Source: Leucobacter chromiireducens
Lineage (GTDB): Bacteria > Actinomycetota > Actinomycetes > Actinomycetales > Microbacteriaceae
Length of the DNA: 64,000 bases
Assembly (NCBI RefSeq): GCF_003917135.1
Contig: NZ_RPDI01000008.1
Location: 7,265-71,264, forward strand
Direction: 5' to 3'
Part shown: positions 26,666 through 37,441 of the stretch, piece after piece
Layout of the letters: each line of letters starts with the position of its first letter
Position numbering within the stretch: position 1 is the first letter of the stretch
Notes under the pieces: generated by a model
Told to the model about the DNA's origin: nothing
What the model saw: the letters and a program-made list of their open reading frames with translations, nothing else
Database searches by the model: none
Translations under genes and position numbers: made by a program

Positions 26666-27864
26666 GCGAGGACCTCCAGACCGGGGAGCTGCTTGCCCTC
26701 AAGGAACTCCAGGCTTGCGCCGCCGCCGGTCGAGATGTGGCCGAACTGGTCGTCGGCAAAGCCGAGGGCGCGCACCGCGGCGGCGGAGTCGCCCCCGCCG
26801 ACCACGGTGAAGCCCGCGGTCTTCGTGAGCGCGTCGGCGACCGTGCGGGTGCCGTTCGCGAACGCCGGCATCTCGAACACGCCCATCGGGCCGTTCCAGA
26901 ACACCGTCTGCGACTCGGCGATGACCGTGGCGAACGCGAGCGCCGACTCCGGGCCGATGTCGAGGCCGATGCCCGCGGCACCGAAGGCCGAGGACTCGAT
27001 CGCGTCTGCCGAGACGACCTCGGTCGCGGCGTCTGCGGCGAACGCGTCCGCAACCACGACGTCGCTCGGCAGCACGATCTGCACGCCGCGCTCGGCGGCC
27101 GTCTGCAGGTACCCGCGCACGGTGTCGAGCTGTTCGGCTTCCAGCAGGCTCGCGCCAACGCGGTGCCCCTGGGCAGCGAGGAACGTGAAAAGCATGCCGC
27201 CGCCGATGAGCAGCGTGTCGACGCGCTCAAGCAGGTGGGAGATCACGCCCAGCTTGTCCGACACCTTCGAGCCGCCGAGCACCACCGTGTATGGGCGCTC
27301 AGCGGACTCGGTGAGGCGCTGCAGCACTTCGAGCTCGGCCGCGACGAGGCGGCCGGCAGCGCTCGGCAGCAGCTGGGCGAGGTCGTAGACGCTCGCCTGG
27401 CGGCGGTGCACCACCCCGAAGCCGTCGGAGACGAACGCGTCCCCGAGGGCGGCCAGCTGCTGCGCGAACGCGCCGCGCTCCGCGTCGTCCTTGCTCGTCT
27501 CCCCAGCGTTGAAGCGGAGGTTCTCGAGCAACACCACGTCACCCGGGGTGAGGGCCGCGACCGCAGCGGTCGCCGCCTCCCCGACCGTCTCCGACACGAA
27601 CTGCACCGGCGCACCGAGGAGCTCCGCCATCCGCGCCGCGACGGGGCGCAGCGAGAAGCGCTGCTCAGGCTCGCCCTTGGGGCGACCGAGGTGGCTGATG
27701 AGAACGATCTTCGCTCCAGCATCGCGCAGCTCGGTGATCGTGGCGAGCGAGGCGCGGATGCGCCCGTCGTCCGTGATCACGCCGTCGGCGAGTGGAACGT
27801 TCAGGTCACAGCGGACGATCACCGTCTTCGCGGCGAGCGACCCCAGGGATTCGATGGTGCGCAT
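26662..27864 (-). CDS. pgk: Phosphoglycerate kinase
   Basis: A 400-residue phosphoglycerate kinase. [11 protein letters not shown] and [10 protein letters not shown] give the N-terminal substrate site, and the C-terminal half has GPMGVFE and [10 protein letters not shown]. No gap (glyceraldehyde-3-phosphate dehydrogenase) gene is next to it; sodA lies upstream with a 27-bp gap. It forms a unit with tpiA, secG and rbpA. Confidence 0.96.
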   Translation of the reverse strand: MRTIESLGSLAAKTVIVRCDLNVPLADGVITDDGRIRASLATITELRDAGAKIVLISHLGRPKGEPEQRFSLRPVAARMAELLGAPVQFVSETVGEAATAAVAALTPGDVVLLENLRFNAGETSKDDAERGAFAQQLAALGDAFVSDGFGVVHRRQASVYDLAQLLPSAAGRLVAAELEVLQRLTESAERPYTVVLGGSKVSDKLGVISHLLERVDTLLIGGGMLFTFLAAQGHRVGASLLEAEQLDTVRGYLQTAAERGVQIVLPSDVVVADAFAADAATEVVSADAIESSAFGAAGIGLDIGPESALAFATVIAESQTVFWNGPMGVFEMPAFANGTRTVADALTKTAGFTVVGGGDSAAAVRALGFADDQFGHISTGGGASLEFLEGKQLPGLEVLA

Positions 27865-27891
27865 GGGTGCGGCGGGCTCCTCGGGTAGCAG

Positions 27892-28509
27892 TTAGATCAA
27901 GCCGGGCGTCTGCGTGCGCGCAGCATCGAAGCGCTTGGCGACGTCCTGCCAGTTCGCGATGTTCCAGAACGCCTTCACGTAGTCAGCGCGCACGTTCAGG
28001 TAGTCGAGGTAGTAGGCGTGCTCCCAGACGTCGAGCATGAGCAGCGGCACGGTGCCGGCAGGGAGGTTGCCCTGCTGGTCGAAGAGCTGCACGATGTTCG
28101 GGCGCTGGCCCAGCGCGTCCCACGCGAGCACGGCCCAGCCGGAGCCCTGCACGCCGAGCGCGGTCGCGGTGAAGTGTGCCTGGAACTTCTCGAAGTCGCC
28201 GAAGAACTCATCGATCGCCGCGGCGAGCTCGCCCTCGGGGCGTTCGCCACCCTCGGGCGAGAGGTTGTTCCAGAAGATGGTGTGGTTGACGTGTCCGCCA
28301 ACGTTGAAGGCAAGATCCTTCTCGAGCTTGTTCACGGCAGCGAGGTTGCCGGAATCGCGCGCCTCAGCGAGCTGGTCGAGCGCGGTATTCGCGCCCGTCA
28401 CATACGCCTGGTGGTGCTTGTCGTGGTGCAGCTGCATGATCTTGCCGCTGATGTGCGGCTCGAGGGCAGCGTAATCGTACGGAAGTTCAGGAAGTGAATA
28501 GGCAGCCAT
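27892..28509 (-). CDS. sodA: Superoxide dismutase (Fe/Mn)
   Basis: A 205-residue iron/manganese superoxide dismutase. The metal ligands fit H in KIMQLHHDKHH, H in GGHVNHTIFWNNL and the D/H of LDVWEHAYYLDY; catalytic aromatic residues W in GWAVLAWD are present. The start at 28509 has GGAG at a good distance; an upstream ATG at 28521 would give four extra residues. A TAGACT -10 box lies at 28549-28554. Confidence 0.96.
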   Translation of the reverse strand: MAAYSLPELPYDYAALEPHISGKIMQLHHDKHHQAYVTGANTALDQLAEARDSGNLAAVNKLEKDLAFNVGGHVNHTIFWNNLSPEGGERPEGELAAAIDEFFGDFEKFQAHFTATALGVQGSGWAVLAWDALGQRPNIVQLFDQQGNLPAGTVPLLMLDVWEHAYYLDYLNVRADYVKAFWNIANWQDVAKRFDAARTQTPGLI

Positions 28510-28548
28510 CAGGCGCTCCAATCTCTGCGACGGGCAGTGGTCGGGTTC

Positions 28549-28554
28549 AGTCTA
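28549..28554 (-). promoter_or_regulatory. -10 box of sodA
   Basis: TAGACT on the minus strand, about 40 nt upstream of the sodA start. No clear -35 element. Confidence 0.5.
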
Positions 28555-28603
28555 TCGACGACACCCGCCGCAAGGGCGGGAATCTCAGGCAAAACGGAGA
28601 AGC

Positions 28604-28625
28604 GTGGGGCCGCGATGGACCCCAC
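28604..28625 (-). terminator. Terminator-like hairpin after whiA
   Basis: GTGGGG (28604-28609) pairs with CCCCAC (28620-28625), with two further GC pairs inside, just after the whiA stop. A second small hairpin CCCGCC/GGCGGG lies at 28564-28580 before sodA. Confidence 0.55.
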
Positions 28626-28632
28626 ACTTCGC

Positions 28633-29613
28633 TCACATCCGGTCGAGTTCCTCGGGGAGGCTCGCCTCAGTGCCGGGAATGCCGCGCGCCGCGGCCTCCT
28701 TGTCTGCCATCGCGAGCAGGCGGCGAATGCGGCCGGCGATCGCGTCCTTCGTGAGCACCGGCTCGGCGCGCGCGCCGAGGTCGTCGAGGCTCGCCTCGCG
28801 GTGCTGCAGACGGAGCTCGCCGGCGTACTTCAGGTGCTCGGGGATCTCGTCGCCCAGGATCTCCAGCGCGCGCTCGACGCGCGCGCACGCCGCGACCGAG
28901 GCCTGCGCCGAGCGGCGCAGGTTCGCGTCGTCGAAGTTCACGAGGCGGTTCGCGGTCGCGCGGGTCTCGCGCGCACGGCGCAGCTCGTCCCAGCTCGTGC
29001 GCGCCTGCTCCGCGCCCATCGCGCCGAGCATCGCGCCGATCGCCTCGGCGTCGCGGATGAGCACCTTGTTCTGGCCGCGGATCTCGCGGCTCTTCGCGTC
29101 GATGCCGAGTCGGCTCGCCGCGCCGACGAGAGCCATGGCCACCTCGTTGCTCGGGCAAACGACCTCGAGGCTCGCAGACCGGCCGGGAGCGGTGAGCCCG
29201 CCACGCGCCATGAACGCACCGCGCCACACCGCGGCGAGCTCCGGCTGCGCGCCGGTGGTCAGACGGTTCGGCAGGCCGCGAATCTGGCGGCGACGGGGAT
29301 CCAGCAGGCCGAGCTGGCGGGCGAGCGTCTCGCCGTCCAGCACCCGGACGAGGAACTGGGGCGCACCCGGGCGGGTGCTCGACGGTGGCAGCTGCTTGGC
29401 CTCGGAGCGCACGCCGTACAGCTCGGCGAGGTCCTTGCGGACCCGCTGCACGATCTGCGGCGTGTGGAGCTCCGCTTCGAGCGCGATGCGCCCGGAAATG
29501 GTGTGGAGTCCGCCAGCAAGGCGGAGGATCGTTGCGACCTCGGCGACACGCTCTCCAGTGCGCTGGACGGGGAAACGTACCAGCTCACTCTTCACCTCAA
29601 GGGTCGACAGCAC
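28633..29613 (-). CDS. whiA: DNA-binding protein WhiA
   Basis: A 326-residue WhiA, the sporulation/cell-division regulator of actinobacteria that pairs with WhiB-type factors. It starts at GTG with GAGGA ahead; [13 protein letters not shown] gives the family N-terminus. The N-terminal homing-endonuclease-like fold and the C-terminal helix-turn-helix with [26 protein letters not shown] are visible. It is between rapZ and sodA in a whiA-rapZ-uvrC-uvrA cluster. Confidence 0.94.
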   Translation of the reverse strand: MLSTLEVKSELVRFPVQRTGERVAEVATILRLAGGLHTISGRIALEAELHTPQIVQRVRKDLAELYGVRSEAKQLPPSSTRPGAPQFLVRVLDGETLARQLGLLDPRRRQIRGLPNRLTTGAQPELAAVWRGAFMARGGLTAPGRSASLEVVCPSNEVAMALVGAASRLGIDAKSREIRGQNKVLIRDAEAIGAMLGAMGAEQARTSWDELRRARETRATANRLVNFDDANLRRSAQASVAACARVERALEILGDEIPEHLKYAGELRLQHREASLDDLGARAEPVLTKDAIAGRIRRLLAMADKEAAARGIPGTEASLPEELDRM

Positions 29614-29674
29614 GAATGAGTCCTCTCAAAAATCAGGAATGGGAAGGCGGGGCGCCTGCGCAGCACTGCAGAAT

Positions 29675-30553
29675 TTACTCGCGACCGAGGTCGCGGTGGC
29701 GCAGACTGACACTGACGCCCGGAAGGCCCGCGAGTCGATCAGCGAGCTCGCGTGCAGTGGCGACAGAACGATGTTTGCCGCCGGTGCATCCTACCGCGAG
29801 CGAGGCGTGTCGCTTGTTCTCCCGCTGGAAGCCGGCGAGCACTGGAGTGAGCGCCGCAACGTAGTTGTCGAGGAACTCGGCCGCGCCATCTCGGCTGAGC
29901 ACGTAGTCCTTGACTTCCGCGTCAACGCCCGTGAGGGCGCGCAGCTCGGGCTCCCAGAAGGGGTTCGGCAGGAAGCGCATATCGACCATGAGGTCGACGT
30001 CGGTGGGGGCCCCGTACTTGAAGCCGAAGCTCACCACTGAGAGCTGCAGGCCGGGCGTGTTGTCGTCGGAGAACAACTCGCGGGTTGCGGTCGACAGATT
30101 GTGCACGTTATACCGCGAGGTATCAATCACGACGTCGCTCGACGCACGCAGTTCCTGGAGCCGATCGCGCTCGAGGCGGATGCCGTCGAGCAGGCTGCCA
30201 GCCTCCGCTTGGAAGGGGTGCGGGCGCCGCACCGACTCATAGCGGCGCACGAGGATCTCATCGGTTGCGTCAAGGAACACCACACGCACGGTGGCGTTTT
30301 CCCGAAGCTCGTTCACGGTGTGTTGAATATCCGCGAACAGGTCACGGCCGCGAACGTCAACGACGGCCGCAATCTTGGGCAGGGCACCTCCCGAGCGATC
30401 TGCCATGTCGGCGAGCGTCTTCAGCAGTGACAGCGGCAGATTGTCGACGACGTACCAGCCAAGATCCTCCAGGGTGTTCGCGACGGTACTCCGCCCCGCC
30501 CCGGACATCCCGGTCACGATCAGAATCTCCTGCGTGGATTCCACCTCGCTCAT
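29675..30553 (-). CDS. rapZ: RapZ/YvcJ-type nucleotide-binding protein
   Basis: A 292-residue P-loop protein. Walker A GMSGAGRST is near the N-terminus, followed by DLGWYVVDNLP, and the C-terminus has VGCTGGKHRSV. RapZ in E. coli binds the GlmZ small RNA and GTP; the actinobacterial role is unclear. Its start overlaps the uvrC stop (ATGA). Confidence 0.93.
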   Translation of the reverse strand: MSEVESTQEILIVTGMSGAGRSTVANTLEDLGWYVVDNLPLSLLKTLADMADRSGGALPKIAAVVDVRGRDLFADIQHTVNELRENATVRVVFLDATDEILVRRYESVRRPHPFQAEAGSLLDGIRLERDRLQELRASSDVVIDTSRYNVHNLSTATRELFSDDNTPGLQLSVVSFGFKYGAPTDVDLMVDMRFLPNPFWEPELRALTGVDAEVKDYVLSRDGAAEFLDNYVAALTPVLAGFQRENKRHASLAVGCTGGKHRSVATARELADRLAGLPGVSVSLRHRDLGRE

Positions 30554-32634
30554 GCGCTTCCCTCCTCGCCTGGCTCCGCCGTGGACGCCCCTTCCAGCTT
30601 AGCGTCAGCGCCTCCATCGGAGGCGGAATCCTCTGCGCTCGCCCCCAGGTGCGCGCGCACCTGCTCCGCGAGCTTCGGGCCGAGCCCGGGCGCGGACGAG
30701 AGCTCATCGTACGTCGCCGAACGCAGGCGCGCAACGGAACCGAAGTGCTTGAGCAGCCCCTGCACGCGCTTCGGCCCGAGGCCGGGGATCTCGGAGAGCT
30801 GGCTCGCGATCGCCGTGCTGCGCCGCTGGCGCTGGAACGTGATCGCGAAGCGGTGCGCCTCGTCACGCACGCGCTGCACGAGGAAGAGCGCCTCGCTCGT
30901 GCGCGGCAGGATCACCGGGAACGGATCCTCCGGCAGCCACAGCTCCTCCAGGCGCTTCGCGACGCCGCACAGCGCGACGTCGGTGATCCCCGCCTCGCGC
31001 AGCGCGCGAGCCGCGGCCTTCACCTGCGGCTCGCCGCCGTCCACGATGAGGAGTTGCGGGCGGTCACGGTAGATCCCGTTGGGCTGCTCCCCCGCCTCGC
31101 GCGCCGCGTTCAGCTGCGCTGCGCGCCGCGACACCACCTGGAAGATGGAGTCGGTGTCGTCGGTGGTCTCCTCGATGCGGTACTTCCGGTACGCGCCCTT
31201 GGCTGGCAGGCCATCCTCGAACACGACGAGCGACGCAACCACGCCGGTGCCCTGCAGGTGCGAGACGTCGATGCACTCGATCCGGAGCGGCGCCTCGGCC
31301 ATGCCGAGTGCGCGCTGGAGCTCGGCGAGCGCGTCCGTGCGCGCGGTGAGGTCGGCGGCGCGCTTCAGCTTGTGCCGGATCAGGTGCTCCCCCGCGTTCA
31401 GCACGGCGCGCTCCATCAGCTGCACCTTCTCGCCACGCTCGGGGACGCGCACCCGCACCCGGCCCCGCCGCGGGCGCTGCGCGCTCAGCGCGTTCTCGAG
31501 CGCGTCGGCCCCTTCGGGCAACAGCGGCACGAGGATCTCGGGCGGCGGCTCCCGCTCGCCCTCGTAGGCCGACTGCACCACCTGCTCGAGCAGGGTGCTC
31601 GGCGAATCGTCGAGCTCGACGTCAACGATCCAGCTCCGCTCGCCCCGGATCCGGCCTCCGCGAATGATGAACTGGTGGGCCGCAGCGGCGAGCTCGTCGG
31701 CGCGGAGCCCGAACACGTCGAGGTTCACGTCGTGCCCGAGCACGACCGCGTTCTTCTCCAGCACGTGCTCGACCGCCTGCACCTGATCCCGCATGCGGGC
31801 GGCGTCCTCGTAGCGCTGCTCGCGGGCGGCCTCGCGCATTCCGGCCTGCAGCACCCGCAGGTGACTCGTATCCCCGCCAGCGAGGAACGCGACGAGCTCC
31901 TCGACGCGCGCCCGATGCTCCTCGATTGTGAGCAGCTGCGAGCACGGCCCGCTGCACCGTCCGATCTGCCCGGCCAGGCAGGGCCGCCCGCTCGACATCG
32001 CCCGCTTGTAGTCGGCATCGTTGCAGGTGCGAATCGGGAACGCCTGCTGCAGCAGCGCGGTGGTCTCGCGCAGCGCCCACACCTTCGGGTACGGGCCGAA
32101 GTAGCGCGCCCCGCGAATCTTCTCGTTGCGGGTGATGATGAGCCGCGGCGACTCCTCCCGCAGCGTCACGGCAAGGTAGGGGTAGGTCTTGTCGTCCTTG
32201 AACTGCACGTTGAAGGGCGGCTTGAACTCCGTGATCCACGTGTGCTCGAGGACCAGTGACTCCGTGTCCGTGGCGACGACCGTCCAGTCAAGCTTCGCGG
32301 CCAGCGCGAGCATCCGCCGCGTCCGCGGCATGAGCGAGTGCAGCGGCTGGAAGTAGTTCGCGAGCCTGGCGCGGAGGTTCTTCGCCTTCCCGATGTAGAG
32401 CACGCGACCGTACTTGTCGCTAAAGCGGTACACCCCCGGCGCGGTCGGGATCTCGCCCTGCGCCGGCCGGAACGCGGCGCGGCCATCAGCGATCCCGATC
32501 TGCGGTGCGGGATCGCTGATGGACTCCGCGGGATCGCTGCCCAGCTGCGCGGGATCGCTGCCGCGCTCGGCCGGCTCGCCGTCCGGCGGGGCCGCGGCGT
32601 GCGGCCCCTCAATGCCGCCGGAGACGGCGATCAC
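30550..32634 (-). CDS. uvrC: Excinuclease ABC subunit C
   Basis: The start is GTG at 32634, overlapping the uvrA stop (GTGA). The 694-residue UvrC has the N-terminal GIY-YIG nuclease domain (APGVYRF...[12 protein letters not shown]), the cysteine-rich block ([28 protein letters not shown]), the UVR motif region, the C-terminal nuclease ([29 protein letters not shown]) and tandem helix-hairpin-helix motifs ([25 protein letters not shown]). UvrC makes the two cuts around a lesion. Residues about 14-50 are a GSDPA-rich low-complexity extension before the usual start. Confidence 0.96.
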   Translation of the reverse strand: MIAVSGGIEGPHAAAPPDGEPAERGSDPAQLGSDPAESISDPAPQIGIADGRAAFRPAQGEIPTAPGVYRFSDKYGRVLYIGKAKNLRARLANYFQPLHSLMPRTRRMLALAAKLDWTVVATDTESLVLEHTWITEFKPPFNVQFKDDKTYPYLAVTLREESPRLIITRNEKIRGARYFGPYPKVWALRETTALLQQAFPIRTCNDADYKRAMSSGRPCLAGQIGRCSGPCSQLLTIEEHRARVEELVAFLAGGDTSHLRVLQAGMREAAREQRYEDAARMRDQVQAVEHVLEKNAVVLGHDVNLDVFGLRADELAAAAHQFIIRGGRIRGERSWIVDVELDDSPSTLLEQVVQSAYEGEREPPPEILVPLLPEGADALENALSAQRPRRGRVRVRVPERGEKVQLMERAVLNAGEHLIRHKLKRAADLTARTDALAELQRALGMAEAPLRIECIDVSHLQGTGVVASLVVFEDGLPAKGAYRKYRIEETTDDTDSIFQVVSRRAAQLNAAREAGEQPNGIYRDRPQLLIVDGGEPQVKAAARALREAGITDVALCGVAKRLEELWLPEDPFPVILPRTSEALFLVQRVRDEAHRFAITFQRQRRSTAIASQLSEIPGLGPKRVQGLLKHFGSVARLRSATYDELSSAPGLGPKLAEQVRAHLGASAEDSASDGGADAKLEGASTAEPGEEGSA

Positions 32635-35570
32635 GCGCTCGCCTTCGCGCTCGCTTCCACCGCGCGCGCGGACTTCGCGGCCCAGCCCTCCAGTACCTCG
32701 CTGAGGAAGCGGCCGGTGTGGCTCTCCGGGTGCTTCGCGAGCTGCTCCGGCGTGCCCTCCGCGAGGATCGTGCCGCCACCCGAGCCGCCCTCCGGCCCGA
32801 GATCGATGACCCAGTCGGCGCTGCGGATCACGTCGAGGTTGTGCTCGATCGTGATCACCGTGTTGCCCTTGTCGACGAGCCCGTTCAGGACGAGCAGGAG
32901 CTTCCGCACGTCCTCGAAGTGCAGGCCGGTCGTCGGCTCGTCGAGCACGTAGATGCTGCGCCCGTTCGAGCGCTTCTGCAGCTCGGTTGCGAGCTTCACG
33001 CGCTGCGCCTCGCCGCCCGAGAGCGTCGTCGCGCTCTGCCCCAGGCGAACGTAGCCGAGGCCGACATCGACGAGCGTCTTCATGTAGCGATGGATCGACG
33101 AGATCGGCGCGAAGAACTCCTCGGCCTCGGCGATCGGCATCTCCAGCACCTCGGAGATGTTCTTGCCCTTGTAGCGCACCTGCAGCGTCTCGCGGTTGTA
33201 GCGCGAGCCACCGCACACCTCGCACGCGACGTACACGTCGGGGAGGAAGTTCATCTCGATCTTGAGCGTGCCGTCGCCGGAGCACGCCTCGCAGCGCCCG
33301 CCCTTCACGTTGAAGCTGAAGCGCCCGGGGAGGTAGCCGCGGGTCTTCGCCTCGGGGGTCTCGGAGAAGAGGTTCCGGATCTTGTCGAACACCCCAGTGT
33401 AGGTCGCCGGGTTGGAGCGCGGGGTGCGCCCGATGGGTGCCTGGTCGACGTGCACCACCTTGTCGAGGTGCTCGAGCCCGGTCACGCGGGTGTGCTTGCC
33501 CGGCACGAGGCGCGCGCCGTTCAGCTGGTTCGCGAGCACCCGGTACAGGATGTCGTTGACGAGGGTCGACTTGCCAGAGCCGGAAACACCGGTCACGGCG
33601 GTCATCACGCCGAGCGGGAAGGCCGCGTCGACGTTCTGCAGGTTGTTCGAGCGCGCGCCCACCACCTTCAGCTCGCGCTTCCGGTCGCGCTTGCGGCGCG
33701 TTTTCGGGGTCTCGATCGAGCGCCGCCCGGCGAGATAGTCGCCCGTGATGGAGCGCGTGTTCGCGATCAGCTCGGCGTACTCGCCCGAGTGCACCACGGT
33801 GCCGCCCTCGACGCCCGCGCCGGGGCCAATGTCGACGATCCAGTCGGCCGCCTCGATCGTTTCCTCGTCGTGCTCCACCACGATCAGGGTGTTGCCGAGG
33901 TCGCGCAGCTTGATGAGGGTCTCGATGAGCCGGCGGTTGTCGCGCTGGTGCAGCCCGATGGACGGCTCGTCGAGCACGTAGAGCACGCCGGTGAGTCCCG
34001 AACCGATCTGGGTGGCCAGGCGAATGCGCTGCGCCTCGCCGCCCGAGAGCGTGCCGGCGCCGCGAGCGAGCGTCAGGTAGCCGAGGCCCACCTCGATGAG
34101 GAAGTCGAATCGGAGCCGAATCTCGCGGAGCACCTGCGCGGCGATCTTCGCCTCGCGGTCGGTGAGCGTCACATCGTCAAAGAACCGCTTGGCGTCGCTC
34201 AGGCTGAACTCGCCGACGCCGGCGATCGACTGCTCGTTCACTGTGACCGCGAGCACCTCGGGCTTGAGGCGCTGGCCGTTGCACGCGTGGCAGGGCACCT
34301 CGCGGAGGAACTCGGACCACCGGTCGCGCTTCGTGTCGCTCTCGGCCTCCGCGTACTGCCGCTCGATGAACGGGATGACGCCCTCGAAGCCGGAGGAGTA
34401 CTTCACCTCGCGGCCGAAGCGGTTCTTCCAGCGCACGTTGACCTTGAAGTTGTTGCCGCGGAGCACGGCCTCACGCACGTCCTCGCTCAGCTCACCCCAG
34501 GGGGTGTCGAGCGAGAACTCCAGGTCGTTCGCGAGGCCGACGAGCAGCTTCTCGTAGTACTGGTAGAGGCTCTTCCCCTGGCTCGTCCAGGGCACGATGA
34601 CACCCTCACTGATTGACAGCTCGGGATCGCCGAGCACGAGGTCGTCGTCGACCGACATGCTCGTGCCGAGGCCGGAGCAGGTGCCGCACGCGCCGAACGG
34701 CGCGTTGAAGGAGAACGTGCGCGGCTCGATCTCGGTGAGCTGCACGGGGTGCTGGTTGGGGCACGAGAGGTGCTCGGAGAACAGCTGCGTCCGGTCCTCG
34801 GCGTCCGCGTCGCGGTCCACGAAGTCGATCGTCACGAGCCCACCGGAGAGCCGCAGCGCGGTCTCGAGCGAGTCGGTGAGGCGCCCCAGCACGTCGGGGC
34901 CGGCAACCAGGCGGTCGATCACCACGGAGATGTCGTGCTTCACCTGCTTCTTCAGCTTCGGCGGATCGGAGAGCTGGATCACCTCGCCGTCGACGTGCGC
35001 GCGCGAGTACCCGCTCGCCGCGAGCTCCTGGAAGAGATCGACGAACTCCCCCTTCTTCTTGCTCACCACCGGCGCGAGCACCTGGAACCGGGTGCGCTCC
35101 TCAAGCTCCATCAGCTGATCTGCGATCTGCTGCACGGTCTGCGAGGCGATCCGCTCCCCGCACACCGCGCAGTGCGGCACGCCGATCCGCGCCCACAGCA
35201 GTCGCATGTAGTCGTAGATCTCGGTGATCGTGCCGACCGTGGAGCGCGGGTTGCGGTTCGTTGACTTCTGATCGATCGACACCGCGGGGCTCAGCCCCTC
35301 GATGAAGTCGACGTCGGGGCGATCCACCTGGCCGAGGAACTGGCGCGCGTACGCGCTCAGCGACTCGACATAGCGGCGCTGGCCCTCCGCGAAGATCGTG
35401 TCGAACGCGAGGCTCGACTTCCCACTCCCGGAGAGACCCGTGAACACCACCATCGAGTCGCGCGGGATCGCCAAGTCCACGTTCTGCAGGTTGTGGACGC
35501 GGGCGCCCTGCACGCTGATTTGCGCGTGCGCGGCGGAGGAACGGATCGGTGCGGGGTTCTTCGAGCTCAC
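32631..35570 (-). CDS. uvrA: Excinuclease ABC subunit A
   Basis: A 979-residue UvrA, the damage-sensing ATPase. Two ABC modules are present: Walker [10 protein letters not shown] and GVSGSGKST, signatures [12 protein letters not shown] and [12 protein letters not shown], and D-loops after [12 protein letters not shown] and [12 protein letters not shown]. Zinc-binding cysteines are visible in [16 protein letters not shown] and [18 protein letters not shown]. The first codon is GTG at 35570, just after a TAAGAT box, so it may be leaderless. A LexA-like box lies upstream. The ATP-binding scheme and length are as usual. Confidence 0.97.
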   Translation of the reverse strand: MSSKNPAPIRSSAAHAQISVQGARVHNLQNVDLAIPRDSMVVFTGLSGSGKSSLAFDTIFAEGQRRYVESLSAYARQFLGQVDRPDVDFIEGLSPAVSIDQKSTNRNPRSTVGTITEIYDYMRLLWARIGVPHCAVCGERIASQTVQQIADQLMELEERTRFQVLAPVVSKKKGEFVDLFQELAASGYSRAHVDGEVIQLSDPPKLKKQVKHDISVVIDRLVAGPDVLGRLTDSLETALRLSGGLVTIDFVDRDADAEDRTQLFSEHLSCPNQHPVQLTEIEPRTFSFNAPFGACGTCSGLGTSMSVDDDLVLGDPELSISEGVIVPWTSQGKSLYQYYEKLLVGLANDLEFSLDTPWGELSEDVREAVLRGNNFKVNVRWKNRFGREVKYSSGFEGVIPFIERQYAEAESDTKRDRWSEFLREVPCHACNGQRLKPEVLAVTVNEQSIAGVGEFSLSDAKRFFDDVTLTDREAKIAAQVLREIRLRFDFLIEVGLGYLTLARGAGTLSGGEAQRIRLATQIGSGLTGVLYVLDEPSIGLHQRDNRRLIETLIKLRDLGNTLIVVEHDEETIEAADWIVDIGPGAGVEGGTVVHSGEYAELIANTRSITGDYLAGRRSIETPKTRRKRDRKRELKVVGARSNNLQNVDAAFPLGVMTAVTGVSGSGKSTLVNDILYRVLANQLNGARLVPGKHTRVTGLEHLDKVVHVDQAPIGRTPRSNPATYTGVFDKIRNLFSETPEAKTRGYLPGRFSFNVKGGRCEACSGDGTLKIEMNFLPDVYVACEVCGGSRYNRETLQVRYKGKNISEVLEMPIAEAEEFFAPISSIHRYMKTLVDVGLGYVRLGQSATTLSGGEAQRVKLATELQKRSNGRSIYVLDEPTTGLHFEDVRKLLLVLNGLVDKGNTVITIEHNLDVIRSADWVIDLGPEGGSGGGTILAEGTPEQLAKHPESHTGRFLSEVLEGWAAKSARAVEASAKASA

Positions 35571-35576
35571 CCCACC

Positions 35577-35582
35577 ATCTTA
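35577..35582 (-). promoter_or_regulatory. -10 box of uvrA, leaderless start
   Basis: TAAGAT on the minus strand ends 6 nt before the uvrA GTG, so transcription should start at or near the start codon. There is no ribosome-binding site in the gap (GGTGGG only). Confidence 0.6.
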
Positions 35583-35601
35583 CGATGCGCCGGCTGAAAA
35601 T

Positions 35602-35617
35602 TCGAACATATGTGCGA
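35602..35617 (-). promoter_or_regulatory. LexA (SOS) box upstream of uvrA
   Basis: TCGAAC-ATAT-GTGCGA matches the actinobacterial/Gram-positive LexA palindrome (TCGAAC-N4-GTTCGA) at 11 of 12 arm positions, with an A/T centre. It covers the -35 region of the uvrA promoter, where LexA would block it; DNA damage would then raise uvrA, uvrC and downstream genes. Confidence 0.7.
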
Positions 35618-35763
35618 TTCCCCCGCGGCTTCCGCGCGCGACGCGGTTTCGCACCGCTTCAGCCACGCCTGCACCCACGCCGGCACCCGCGCCGGCACTG
35701 GCGGGAAATTCCGGGGTGTGCCAGGGTGGAGGGTGCTGCATTCATCTGACGATTGAGGTTCCC

Positions 35764-36627
35764 ATGAGCGCTTCCGCACCCACCCCCGCCGGTCAGGTGC
35801 CCGCATCCGCGCGTCCCGCGCGCCCCGCGCGGCCGCAGATCGTGCTCGAGGTGCGCGAGCGGATCCAACTCTCGCCGCACCTCGTTCGCATCATCGCGGG
35901 CGGGCCTGGCCTGGCGGAGATCGAGCCGAACGGCAAGACCGACGCGTACAGCAAGATGCTGTTCTGCCAGCCGGATACCCCGCTCACGCCGCCGTACGAC
36001 CTCGACGCGCTCCGCGCCGAGCTCTCCCCCGAGCAGCTGCCGTCGACCCGCACCTATTCGATTCGCCGCTTCGACGCGGCGGCCGGCGAGATCTGGATCG
36101 ACTTCGTGACGCACGGCGACGACGGTGTCGCCGGACCGTGGGCGGATCGGGCGCAGCCGGGCGACGTGGTGGTGCTGCGCGGCATCGGCGGCGGCTATGC
36201 CCCGGATCCCAGCGCGGACTGGCACCTGCTCGCCGGGGACGAGGCGGCGATCCCGGCGATCGCGGCGGCGCTCGAGGCGATGCCGGCCGACGCGGTCGGC
36301 ACCGCCCTCATTGAGGTTGGCGGACCGGAGGACGAGCTCGCGCTCGCGGCCCCCGAGGGGATCGCGGTGCGGTGGGTACACCGCGGCGCGGCGCCGGCCG
36401 GCACCTCGTCTGTGCTGGTCGACGCGGTGCGCGCCGCGGAGTGGCGCCCTGGCCGTGTGCAGGTCTTCGTGCACGGCGAGCGGGGCGCGATGAAGGCGCT
36501 GCGCCCCTACTTCACCGACGAGCGCGGGCTTGACCGAGCGCAGCTTTCGCTCTCCCCGTACTGGGCATATGGTCGCCGCGAGGACGCGTTCCAGGCGGAG
36601 AAGCGCGAGCCGATCGGCCAGCTGTAG
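35764..36627 (+). CDS. Siderophore-interacting protein (FAD-dependent reductase)
   Basis: A 287-residue protein of the siderophore-interacting/ferric-siderophore reductase family (ViuB/YqjH-like). RTYSIRRFD is the FAD-binding strand, followed by [29 protein letters not shown], and the C-terminal [16 protein letters not shown]. These enzymes reduce Fe(III) in siderophores taken up by the cell. The start at 35764 is after TGAGG. It is divergent from uvrA; no siderophore transport genes are nearby, and no IdeR box was recognised. Confidence 0.9.
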   Translation: MSASAPTPAGQVPASARPARPARPQIVLEVRERIQLSPHLVRIIAGGPGLAEIEPNGKTDAYSKMLFCQPDTPLTPPYDLDALRAELSPEQLPSTRTYSIRRFDAAAGEIWIDFVTHGDDGVAGPWADRAQPGDVVVLRGIGGGYAPDPSADWHLLAGDEAAIPAIAAALEAMPADAVGTALIEVGGPEDELALAAPEGIAVRWVHRGAAPAGTSSVLVDAVRAAEWRPGRVQVFVHGERGAMKALRPYFTDERGLDRAQLSLSPYWAYGRREDAFQAEKREPIGQL

Positions 36628-36747
36628 CCGCGGGCGGGCGCCCCCACCGGCTCGCGCTGCCCTCCCAGGCCCCGCTCGGCCCCTGCCCGCCCCCGGCCCC
36701 AGCCTCTCGCCCTGACCCCCGCCCCCCTCTCCCTCCCAGCCAGGACC

Positions 36748-36820
36748 TTTCTCCCATTTAGTGGGGGTTTGATCCACTGAGCCGGGGCAAGAGTGACTCA
36801 AACCCCAACAAAGTGTGGGG
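36748..36820. repeat. Diverged copy of the bipartite intergenic repeat
   Basis: Contains catttagtgggggtttgatcc and, about 40 bp on, actcaaaccccaacaaagtg; both parts echo the ctaA-ctaB repeats (tttgatcc; caaacccc then acttagtg). Confidence 0.5.
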
Positions 36821-37027
36821 AACGGCGTGGGACGGTGACGGGGGCTCAGGCTCCCGGGGTGCCCGGGCCTGGGCACCCCGGGAGCGGGCGCGGTCCGGGT
36901 GATTGCTGCGAGATTGGGGCGGTTTGGGGTGAGGGAAGCGGATCACACTCGGTGGAAGTTCGGGAGGGCGCGGTGCGGCGCGGCGGTTACGGCCGTTTTG
37001 TTCAAGAGCCTGCGGCCGGGAGGCGCA

Positions 37028-37033
37028 TACGCT
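37028..37033 (+). promoter_or_regulatory. -10 box for the VOC gene, leaderless start
   Basis: TACGCT ends 6 nt before the ATG at 37040; no ribosome site is present. Confidence 0.55.
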
Positions 37034-37039
37034 GGGCAC

Positions 37040-37441
37040 ATGACACTCGCACTCAACTTCATCGGCATCGTGACGAGCGACCTCGGCGCGTCACTCGCCT
37101 TTTACCGGAAGCTCGGCCTCGACATCCCCGAGGGCCTCGACGCTGAACCCCACGTCGAGGTAATGCTCCCCGGCGGTACCACCCTCGCGTGGGATCCGCT
37201 CAGCACCATCCACAGCTTCAACCCCGACTTCGTGCTGCCGAGTGGCGCCGGGCGCATCGGTTTCGCCTGTGAGGCAGACTCCCCCGCGGCCGTCGATGCG
37301 GCGTACGCGGACATCATCGCCGCGTTCCCCGAAGCCGCCGCGACCGCGCCGTGGGACGCACCATGGGGCCAGCGCTACGCGACCGTGCACGATCCCGACG
37401 GCAACGCCGTCGACCTCTACGCGGCGCTCCCGGCCGCGTAG
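37040..37441 (+). CDS. VOC family protein
   Basis: A 133-residue VOC (glyoxalase-like) protein. LNFIGIVTSDLGASLAFYRKLGLDIP and HDPDGNAVDLYA are the usual start and end strands; HVEVMLPGG lies in the middle. The ATG is chosen because a TANNNT box lies just ahead. It ends 25 bp inside the convergent AraC gene. Substrate unknown. Confidence 0.85.
   Translation: MTLALNFIGIVTSDLGASLAFYRKLGLDIPEGLDAEPHVEVMLPGGTTLAWDPLSTIHSFNPDFVLPSGAGRIGFACEADSPAAVDAAYADIIAAFPEAAATAPWDAPWGQRYATVHDPDGNAVDLYAALPAA

Larger units (their letters stand above)
36628..37039. other. Gene-free stretch with a bipartite repeat
   Basis: About 410 bp between the siderophore-interacting and VOC genes. It contains C-rich sequence, a diverged copy of the 74-bp intergenic repeat (36748-36820) and an inverted repeat of cccggggtgcccggg type near 36856-36881. 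No gene is apparent. Confidence 0.65.

Noticed and set aside
32634-33285. A longer UvrC starting upstream within uvrA
   Set aside because: The frame continues only as antisense-like sequence inside uvrA; GTG at 32634 overlapping the uvrA stop is the usual coupling.
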